DNA from: Anthopleura xanthogrammica
Lineage: Eukaryota; Cnidaria; Anthozoa; Actiniaria; Actiniidae
DNA length: 64,000 nucleotides
Assembly (NCBI GenBank): GCA_964019055.1
Contig: OZ025207.1
Coordinates: forward strand, 25,205,617 to 25,269,616
Direction of reading: 5' to 3'
Of this stretch, positions 35,919-45,500 are shown piece by piece. Within the stretch, counting starts at the first letter, position 1, and each line of letters starts with the position of its first letter. A program made the position numbers and the translations under genes. The notes beneath the pieces are model-generated. The model saw nothing but the letters and a program-made list of their open reading frames with translations. It was not told the DNA's origin and did not search any database.

Positions 35919-36741
35919 TAAGCCAGTGATCACCACATACAAGATGAATCTAATCTAAAGTCAACAAGATGTAAAAGGAACTTAGGTGTCTGGGTTTCCT
36001 CAGACCTTACATGGACATATTAAGCAAATTTTAGATCAAAATGCTTTTGACAACCTTTTTCACAGGGAACCCGGCTTTCCTTTGCCGCATTCAATATCAT
36101 TATTCTTTACGTAATTGCTTTTTATGGGTTTCCTGTGGTTTAAGATCGGCTTCGGTTACACAAGCTGTAATCAGATCTGTACTGCAAATTGATAGCCGAT
36201 TAAATTCGGTAACGTGCTCTTTATGGGTTGCCTGTGTTGTTTGAATGTAACGCAGTTTCTATAAAGCTTTCAAAAGAAGAGAAGGGACGAAACCAAGGGA
36301 GTATCCGATTTGAAAACCCTTGTCTATTTGGTTCATGGAAGTCCTTTATTAATAAAAACCCCATTTGAATGCTTTATAGAGAGTGCGTTACCAACAGTTA
36401 TTGATTTCAACTTAATCGGCTATCAATTTACAGTACAGATCTGATTACAGCTTGTGTAACCGAAGCCGATCTTAAACCACAGGAAACCCATAAAAAGCAA
36501 TTACGTAAAGAATAATGAATACTGAATGCCACTGCGTGAAAAGGTGCGTATACGGGACCTGATATTCTCGTATACGAACTCGTATATTTGAAGAATACGA
36601 AAGTATACGCAAGTATCCGGTAACCGGATATCTAAAGTGTCATGGAATATGCGATTTTGTATACTCCCGTATTTGGACTATTTTTCCCTGTCATGGAATA
36701 TCAGGGACCTGATATTTAAGTGACACGTCTAGTATCGACTT

Positions 36742-38520
36742 CGTATTCTCAATGATTTTCCCTGCCACTTCAAGTATTCAAGAATCACGATGTCGTATAT
36801 TTTCTGATTCCCCGGATATATTTTTCGTATTCTCAATGATTTTCCCTGCCACTTCAAGTATTCAAGAATCACGATGCCGTATATTTTCTGATTCCCCGGA
36901 TATATTTTTCGTATTCTCAATGATTTTCCCTGCCACTTCAAGTATTCAAGAATCACGATGCCGTATATTTTCTGATTCCCCGGATATATTTTTCGTATTC
37001 TCAATGATTTTCCCTGCCACTTCAAGTATTCAAGAATCACGATGTCGTATATTTTCTGATTCCCCGGATATATTTTTCGTATTCTCAATGATTTTCCCTG
37101 CCACTTCAAGTATTCAAGAATCACGATGCCGTATATTTTCTGATTCCCCGGATATATTTTTCGTATTCTCAATGATTTTCCCTGCCACTTCAAGTATTCA
37201 AGAATCACGATGTCGTATATTTTCTGATTCCCCGGATATATTTTTCGTATTCTCAATGATTTTCCCTGCCACTTCAAGTATTCAAGAATCACGATGTCGT
37301 ATATTTTCTGATTCCCCGGATATATTTTTCGTATTCTCAATGATTTTCCCTGCCACTTCAAGTATTCAAGAATCACGATGCCGTATATTTTCTGATTCCC
37401 CGGATATATTTTTCGTATTCTCAATGATTTTCCCTGTCACTTCAAGTATTCAAGAATCACGATGCCGTATATTTTCTGATTCCCCGGATATATTTTTCGT
37501 ATTCTCAATGATTTTCCCTGCCACTTCAAGTATTCAAGAATCACGATGTCGTATATTTTCTGATTCCCCGGATATATTTTTCGTATTCTCAATGATTTTC
37601 CCTGCCACTTCAAGTATTCAAGAATCACGATGCCGTATATTTTCTGATTCCCCGGATATATTTTTCGTATTCTCAATGATTTTCCCTGCCACTTCAAGTA
37701 TTCAAGAATCACGATGTCGTATATTTTCTGATTCCCCGGATATATTTTTCGTATTCTCAATGATTTTCCCTGTCACTTCAAGTGTTCAAGAATCACGATG
37801 TCGTATATTTTCTGATTCCCCGGATATATTTTTCGTATTCTCAATGATTTTCCCTGTCACTTCAAGTATTCAAGAATCACGATGTCGCATATTTTCTGAT
37901 TCCCCGGATATATTTTTCGTATTCTCAATGATTTTCCCTGCCACTTCAAGTATTCAAGAATCACGATGTCGTATATTTTCTGATTCCCCGGATATATTTT
38001 TCGTATTCTCAATGATTTTCCCTGCCACTTCAAGTATTCAAGAATCACGATGCCGTATATTTTCTGATTCCCCGGATATATTTTTCGTATTCTCAATGAT
38101 TTTCCCTGTCACTTCAAGTATTCAAGAATCACGATGCCGTATATTTTCTGATTCCCCGGATATATTTTTCGTATTCTCAATGATTTTCCCTGTCACTTCA
38201 AGTATTCAAGAATCACGATGCCGTATATTTTCTGATTCCCCGGATATATTTTTCGTATTCTCAATGATTTTCCCTGCCACTTCAAGTATTCAAGAATCAC
38301 GATGCCGTATATTTTCTGATTCCCCGGATATATTTTTCGTATTCTCAATGATTTTCCCTGTCACTTCAAGTATTCAAGAATCACGATGCCGTATATTTTC
38401 TGATTCCCCGGATATATTTTTCGTATTCTCAATGATTTTCCCTGTCATTTCAAGTATTCAAGAATCACGATGCCGTATATTTTCTGATTCCCCGGATATA
38501 TTTTTCGTATTCTCAATGAT
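36742..38520. repeat. 84-bp satellite, about 21 units
   Basis: The unit starts CGTATTCTCAATGATTTTCC and repeats every 84 bp (36742, 36826, 36910 and so on). Variation is almost limited to two C/T positions (CCTGCCACTT/CCTGTCACTT and GATGTCG/GATGCCG). Because 84 is a multiple of 3, frames stay open on both strands (611 codons on the plus strand); I do not regard these as genes. The unit contains CCCTGCCACTTCAAGTATTC, close to the CCCTGACACTTCATGACGT of the right-end repeats. Confidence 0.9.
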
Positions 38521-38695
38521 TTTCCCTGTCTTTTCTAGTATCCCCGTTTCACGTATCGATTTATCTATAGTATATCAGACATTTTAATTTCCTTCAAAAC
38601 GTTTTTAATGCAATAATATGATACTATTTGTGTCAGATAGCTTTAACATATTTGGTAATAAAATGATAATTGTAAGCTTATTATTATTATTTTTT

Positions 38696-40279
38696 TCATT
38701 TCTTCTTTTGTTTTTTGCTATTTGTTTGCCTTCCTGATTTCTTCTTTTTCACATTAGTATCATTGTCAGGAGTACTTGTCCTGAAGGGCATTTGCTCTGG
38801 CGTTTTAGGATGCGGACGCTCCAACTCTTCTTGAACTGCTCAAAAACAAAAAGAGTTCCAAAAAGAAAAAAATTAACATACAAATCAGGGAAAAAATGTA
38901 CTATGCTCATGCAATAAATAAGTGACTAACCTTGAGAAAATGACAATTTCTTTCTCTTACGACTTCTTTCTTCTTCGGCTTTGGGCACTTCTATGTCTGA
39001 TTCATTATCTGAAAATTCTCCCTCTTCGAACTCTTCTTCGAACTCTTCTCCCAACTCTTCTTCGAACTCTTCTTCGAATTCTGGGAACTCTGCTCCACGC
39101 TCTTCATCTGAGTCTAGCGAAGAAAATAAATATATTTTATAGCGTATGCAGGATCAATCACAATAGAAAGTATTTTTCTTCAGGCCATGCTTTCATCTTC
39201 AGTAGAAACATATTACTGATGAATTTAAAAGACAGAATCACGCTTTTCAATATTATATTCAGTTTTATCAGACATGTTTCGGAAGATCGTCTTCCTGCAT
39301 CTTCAGTGCACATAAATTAATTTAACATGATATTGAAAAGCGTGGTTCTGTCTCTTAAATTCATCATTATGACCTTGTTAAAAACACGAAGCCAAGTGAC
39401 GGGTTTGGTTACTTGTATCGCAAGAGCACGGTCCTTCTCAAAACGCTCTGCCTTCCATTCCTTGTAATATTTATTGGCAACATGCTCTGCTAGTTTTCGC
39501 TTTTTAACTTCATTTTTGTGTAAAGTATCCATTTGCTGAAGTTCTTGTCTCAGTTCCTCTGAACAGCCTTCACTTGACTCCTTATGGTCAACCATCCTTA
39601 ACCCACAGTAAACACTTTTTCTTTCCTTTCCTTTTCGCTTTCGCAAACATCTCTTGAAAGCCTCAACAATAACAGATCTTTGCTGGCTGTAGCTAATGTT
39701 ACCAAATTTTGTAACAAGATCCTCTCTAACAACAGCAGTAAAAACACATTCATTGTGGTGAAAGTCTTGACAATTGAAGGCTTCAAATTTTGAGGATAAT
39801 TTCAACCTGCAAGAAAAGAAAGTCTAAGTTCTATTGACTTCAAATGATCATCAATGATTTTCAATACTTGATATCTATTAGGTGAATTATTTATAGGAAC
39901 CTTTGAACATATCCAAGACAAACCAATGTTTTGATTACACCCTGCATGACCCTGAACCTGGATTATTTACAAATTAATAAAGCACTGCAATTTTTTTCTC
40001 GTTGTAATTTATCTCTTAAATCTTACTTAGCACCATACTCTCCAATCACATAAGTATAAGACCATAATCGAGAACATATTTAAAGTCTTGCTTTAATGCA
40101 AGTATGATTGACAAAAAAATGAACGCCATAACTAAGGTATTGTGAGTCCTCTAGCTGAGCTAAACAAAAATAGAATTGTGCATAATTGATATAACTATTC
40201 TTGCTTACCATTCGGCCATTGACTTGATACTTGATTGAGGAAAATCTGACTTTGTTTTGAGTGCATCAAACGAATCCAT
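38696..40279 (-). CDS. Transposon-borne gene of unknown function (basic/acidic, coiled coil)
   Basis: Not recognised. Exons on the minus strand: 40279-40209 (starts MDSFDALKTK), 39806 to about 39413, 39113-38931 and 38835-38696 (TGA). The splice sites of exons 1-2 and 3-4 are consensus and in phase. The joint between exons 2 and 3 is unclear because a 150-bp palindrome (39217-39366) sits there and the visible donor (CAA/GTAACC) does not fit the phase of exon 3. Exon 2 gives about 130 residues with conserved-looking Cys/His (NCQDFHHNEC) and then a Lys/Glu helix; exon 3 is very acidic (EFEEE repeats) ending in a basic RSRKRKK; exon 4 ends in Lys-rich KKQKKK, likely nuclear localisation. A role as the element's accessory DNA-binding protein, like TnpA of plant CACTA elements, is inference only. 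Confidence 0.55.
39217..39366. repeat. 150-bp palindromic insertion inside the transposon gene
   Basis: TGATGAATTTAAAAGACAGA pairs with TCTGTCTCTTAAATTCATCA, and the pairing extends to TTTTCAATAT. On the minus strand the centre reads GGAAGACGATCTTCCGAAAC, a hairpin followed by GAAACATGTC. Confidence 0.8.
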
Positions 40280-40337
40280 CTTACATTGAATATTGACGCC
40301 GACTCAATAAACAAACGTGACTCGTGCTGCATTGAAT

Positions 40338-40369
40338 CATGGGCCGTGGACATTTGTCCACGGCCCATG
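40338..40369. promoter_or_regulatory. Perfect 14-bp hairpin upstream of the transposon gene
   Basis: CATGGGCCGTGGAC and GTCCACGGCCCATG surround a 4-base loop (ATTT), 59 bp upstream of the ATG at 40279. It may be a regulatory or protein-binding palindrome; no known factor is assigned. Confidence 0.5.
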
Positions 40370-40695
40370 GCTCTTTGCGCACTTTCAGTCAGGATTCAGT
40401 CATCATCGTTACTCCCTACACTTCAATACAATACAATACCATAACTTGTACTTAAACACGATTAAAGCTTAAAGCCATTCCGCTTGTGGAGTCGTGTATC
40501 TACAAGTAAACTAAGCTAAAATGACTAATTTAATTATAACATAATCAATGATACTAAGACCCAGTTTAGACATCGAATCCCCACGCGCCGAATCCAACGC
40601 AAACGAATTCATAATATTATATATAAATGATATAATGACTGACAATTATATCAGTCACTGACACTGGAAATCGAATAAATAAAGTGTGGAAAATA

Positions 40696-40905
40696 TATTC
40701 CCTGACACTTCATGACGTTGAGTATACTGGAAATTATATTCCCTGATACTTGATGACGTTAAGTATACTGGAAATTATATTCCCTGACACTTCATGACGT
40801 TAAGTATATTGGAAATTATATTCCCTGATACTTGATGACATATAGTATACTGGAAATTATATTCCCTGATACTTCATGACATAAAGTATACGATCTTTGA
40901 TATTC
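40696..40905. repeat. 41-bp subterminal repeat, five copies
   Basis: ATTCCCTGA(C/T)ACTT(C/G)ATGAC followed by GT(A/T)AAGTATACTGGAAATTAT repeats five times, next to the right end of the CACTA-like element. Confidence 0.85.
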
Positions 40906-41095
40906 CATGACACGTCAAAACATTAAGTATACGGGCTCTGATACTTAATGATACTTTAAGTATCCCGACACGTCAAGTACTGTCCCCTGATACTTTGGAT
41001 ATCAGCGAGTATCAAGAGCTCGTATTTTCCATGACACCCCTTTTTTCACGCAGTGTGCGGCAAAGGAAATCCGGGCTCCCTGTGCCTTTTTCACC

Positions 41096-41947
41096 TTAAA
41101 GTTAGTCCTGTTAGCTATGCCATTTTCTCGACTCAAAGAGTGTTCAATCAATTCTCTATTTTTTTGAATAATTTATCGCTGTTTTTGCTTACGAGGGTTT
41201 ATTTATTTGCTTGTTAGGGCTTCCTTTTTCTTTTTCTTTTTCTTTTTCTTTTTCTTTTAAGCTTACTTTTATCTTAATTTGTTTGATTTGCTTTTTTATT
41301 CATTGATTTTGGGAGTGAGATTTTTGCTTATACCAAAACATGGATTAAGTTAGCCTGAGATCTAGAAAGCAGATCGACGTATAAAGCTTATAGTCTCTTA
41401 AAAAAAGCCAAAAGCCATTTGTCAAAAACGAGCCTGACAATAAGAGTGACTGGCTTCTTACCTGTGATATGATCAAAAAATGACCATGAAGTACATTAGA
41501 ACATGAAGTCTTTATCTTTTTCCATCAGAAAATTTCAGAAACATCTTGGTTCTTCCTTCTAGCTAGATACATCAGTTAAAATTGAGCCGCCATTTTGATT
41601 TCGAGTTGCTAAAAAGGCGGGAAAACCTGGACTGTCGCATCTTCCATACCTATATCAGTGATGCTGATTGGTCAGGGTAATTTCTAACGAAGAATTTGAT
41701 TGGAGCTCGGTAATTATGACTGACATGAGAAGTCAGAGAGGAAGTCTAGGATCGTGGAGAACTTTCGAGAGCCTTCTTCGCAAGCAGAATTCCAAGTAAA
41801 CTTCTCTAGTTTTTCTAATTTATTTAGTTTTTCCATAGTAAACAACTATGGTTTTCCTAGTTTTGAATATTATTCAGTGTTGCAGCAAGTCTCCAATATG
41901 TTTTGTCAAGATACTCAAGGCTCAAGAACTGCCGTTGAAAGACTAAA
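41096..41947 (+). other. Intergenic; one 76-codon open frame of unknown status
   Basis: A CTTTTT run occupies 41226-41262. An ATG at 41754 opens 76 codons to 41984 (begins MENFREPSSQAEF), overlapping the left end of the next transposon. The peptide is not recognised. It is more likely chance or the remnant of a first exon than a gene. Confidence 0.3.
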
Positions 41948-42529
41948 TAGTCGAGGCGAGAATCTGAAAAAGGGCTCAAAATAGGCGCTACGTAAAAAGG
42001 TTTGACAACGGATTTTGATAGCAAAATACCTATACTTTATAGTAAAAGCAGTTATGATAGCGAATTATGGGGTCTTAGAGCTGCTATGCTATGATTTTAA
42101 GGGGGGTGGGGGATAGTTTGAATTAGCATAACCGAACATGCCCTTGATTGAAGCCAAAACAAAAAAAAATAGTTATCTTCTTTACTACCTTTTCGAATTG
42201 TTTGAAAATTGAACAGCTCATGTGACACAATGAGCTAAACACTTTTGAGTGATTTTTTCTTGAATTATTTGGGTTACCATGGCAACGGAAAGCCTGAGAA
42301 AAAGAACAAGCTTCCTAAGTGAATTAAAGTACGACACAGAATAAAAAAAATTGATTATTTTATGAAAAAATATGGCATAGGTACATTTGAAAAAGGTTTA
42401 TTTATTTTTAATGTCTAAAAACAACAATAAATTTTTTTATTAAAATCCGGAAGTAATTTATTCTGACGTCACGAAATGTAAATCCCAGGATGCATTACGC
42501 TCTTAACATTGTCGTCCGCCATCTTGAAG

Positions 42530-45500
42530 ATGCCAAAAGGTAAGTTTCTAGTACTCTCTTACTTTTGGAATAAAAATGTATGAAAATAAGAGAAAATTAA
42601 CTTATTTTCCTTTTTATTGGTAGCTTTTGTTTTAATTTAACCCTTTTATTTGATTAACTTAAATAAAACATGCGTTTTGTGGATATATATGGTCTGTAAG
42701 TACAACATGATGATTCTTCGATTAGGAATTCATCACCGTCTTAAGCCAGAAGTTGACTTCTTATTAAGCTTTCTTTTAGTTTTCTGAAGTATTTCTTTAA
42801 TTCAGATTTACATGTGTGATATAGCTGAAATAAATTGTAAACATTAAGCTTTTTCGACTTCATTTCATAAGGAGCCCGGCACCTTTTGAATAACTAACTT
42901 AATAAATGACAAACAAACTCAATAAACTTAGTTTGTTATTGCTTTCAATAGTGAAAAAAATATTTCTGATACACGTTGTGCAGTGTATAATACAAATGGT
43001 GATTTGTAAAATGCTGTTGATACAATATATTGTCTGTTATCCTATTTATCACCGGTAAAACCAAGCACAGAGATTAAAAAAGTATAAAAGTTTGACAATT
43101 TTTCGGCATTAATGTTTTGCTTTGTTGATGCATTTATTTAGTGACCCAAAATTGAGTAGATTTCATTTAAAACCACGTAATCAATTATTTTGCCTATAGG
43201 CGTGGCTCGTAACGATGACCAATGTGGAGACGTGCCAGGGCCTTTGCCTAGTAAACGAACAAAGACAGATCAAAGATGTGAAAGCCGCACCTCTCGATCC
43301 AAGGCTACAAAGATCAACTGGTCTTTGTGTATGTTTTGCCAAAAAATCAAGCATAAAGGTGTTAAGACACTAATTAACGTGTCAAGCTTTGATGCTTGCA
43401 AATCTATAGTTGCGGCCGCCGAAGCAAGAGCTGATTTGGATTTTATTACGAATATCAGAGAGCTGGATCTCATCGCCGTGGAGGCAAAATATCACAGCGC
43501 CTGCAGAGCAAGTTATGTGAGCAAATCAAACCTGAAGCGTCAAACATTCAAAGAGGAAGACGAGAAGGAAGAATGCATATACGAAAAGTCATTCAAGGAG
43601 CTCTTAACAGAAATAGATAACGAAATCACAGCTGGCAAGGCGTTTGAAATGACTTTCTTACTTGAGCGGTATAAAGAAAAACTTTCTTTAAACGGTGTGC
43701 CATCTCCAGCTTATAGAAGCGAAAAACTGAAAAAACGATTGAGCAATTACTTTGGTAATTCAATTGTGTTCCACAAGCCGCCAGACCCATCGAAACCAGA
43801 ACTTATTTACTCCAGCAGCATTTCCGTAAAGAGTCTCATCAACGCTGCAGTTAGTACCGCAAAGGCTGATGATTACCTTAGTTGTAGCTACTCCCCAGAG
43901 GAAAAAGATGATGCGGAAGCTGAGAAGCTGAAGGTTCTATTTCAAGCGGCTCAGATTTTAAAAGAAGATATAAAGAAAAGTAAAGGCATTTGCATACGAC
44001 CACTTTCAGTTGATGATATTACGTTAGAAAGGGGCAGGAGTGTGGTTCCTGATAGTTTGTACCATTTTCTTCAGTGGTTTGTGTCGCAACAAGAATATCA
44101 CGAGTCTGATAAACCCGCCGCAACATGCAAAAGCCAAGAAGATGAAAGGAGAATTTTGATGCTAGGTCAAGACATGGTACACACATCTACGCGCACGCGA
44201 CTCAAAACCCCTAAACATGTTGGACTTGGCATCACTATACATCACCTAACAGGCTCGAAGCAGCTTATTACACTGCTTAACAAAATGGGGCATTGTTGCT
44301 CCTACAACGACGTAGAAATTATCAACACAGGTCTTGCTAGAGAAATCAGTGCAAGGTCAGAACAGCTTGGTGTCATCGTTCCGTCAAACCTATCTCCTGG
44401 TGTCTTTTTGCAGTTTGCGGCAGACAACAATGATTTGAATGAGGAGACGTTGGATGGTAAGCGCACTACGCATGCCACGACAATAGTTGGCTATCAAAGA
44501 AAAGCATTTGGCCCAAAGCTACCCTTGCAGTCAAAAGCTGATCACTCCTCAAAAAGAAGATCTCTGGAGGCACCCCTTTCTTCTCAAGCTATTCATGATT
44601 TTGGAGTGCGTAGCCGAAGGCCCGCTGTTACATCTTACCGAGGAAAGTTAAAAGAATCTGGTAATTTTTCCAAAGATGCACCCAATATTGATAACAGAGA
44701 CTTCGCTTGGTTCCTTCTCAGACTAAACAAAAACAGTGCACTTCTGTCAACCAGCGATGACATCACCGAAGATAAGCAAACCACACCTAGTTGGAGCGCG
44801 TTCAACGCTATTACCTCTGTAGCTGTAACTGCACCGTGCACCAATATTGGCTACTGTCCCATGATTCCAGGACCCGCCACCGAGTACAGCACTATTTATA
44901 CTGTTATGAAAGCCGTACAAGACATGAGTGTAAGCCTCGGCCAAACGAACAGTGTAGTCACATTTGATTTAGCCATATATACCAAGGCCAAAGAAATTCA
45001 ATGGCGTCGTCCTGATGAATTTCAAAACCTGACGATCCGTATGGGCGGTTTCCATATAGCTCTGAATTTCTTGTCTGTGATAGGCAAAAAATTCGAAGAA
45101 AGCGGAATAGAAGATTTACTAGTTGAATCTGGGTTGTATGGCACTTCTTCAACGTTAGCCCTCCTTAAAGGAAAGTCGTATAACCGTGGTGTCCGTGCTC
45201 ATAAGCTGATCATGGAGGCACTATTGAGACTGCAGTGGTGAGCATTTTATCGGTGGTTAGAGAAGAAAAAGGATGAGCAGCAACTTGAAACAATAAACGT
45301 GGATCAGGTCCAAATGAACATGACCCAGTACAAAAACAAAGTAGCCACTGATGCAGTACAAGCAAAAGATGCGTTCGATGATCTTTGCAAATCTGTTGAT
45401 GACCTCTACCATCTATTTCAACGATTTAAGGTAGAGTCCCGATCTCAGATGTTCAAGTTCTGGGACAGCTATATCAACAGGGTTTTCGTACTCTTGCGAT

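Larger units (their letters stand above)
36530..41055. mobile_element. CACTA-like (EnSpm-type) DNA transposon, 4,526 bp
   Basis: The ends are CACTGCGTGAAAAGG and its inverse CCTTTTTTCACGCAGTG, flanked by TGC on both sides (36527-36529, 41056-41058). CACTR termini with a 3-bp target duplication are the known mark of the CACTA/EnSpm superfamily. Both ends carry subterminal repeats built on TCATGGAATATCAGGG, GTATAC and CCCTGA(C/T)ACTT, also typical of CACTA elements, where the transposase binds. It contains an 84-bp satellite (36742-38520), a minus-strand gene (38696-40279) and a 41-bp repeat (40696-40905). I find no transposase catalytic domain, so it is probably non-autonomous; the superfamily call rests on the ends. 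Confidence 0.7.
36055..41095. repeat. Fold-back element split by a CACTA-like transposon
   Basis: The left part 36055-36529 contains two arms of about 115 bp that pair around a central loop. The outer end CACAGGGAACCCGGCTTTCC is matched in inverse orientation only beyond the transposon, at 41061-41090 (GGAAATCCGGGCTCCCTGTG). Removing 36530-41055 and one copy of TGC restores a continuous palindromic element of about 510 bp. Confidence 0.8.

Noticed and set aside
36752..38587. 611-codon open frame, with long open frames on the opposite strand
   Set aside because: It is a by-product of an 84-bp satellite whose period is divisible by 3; the peptide simply repeats every 28 residues, and the same region is open on the other strand.
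38931..39112. Alternative reading of exon 3 as a Ser/Lys-rich peptide
   Set aside because: That frame closes before the exon end, while the acidic frame continues through both splice sites in consistent phase.
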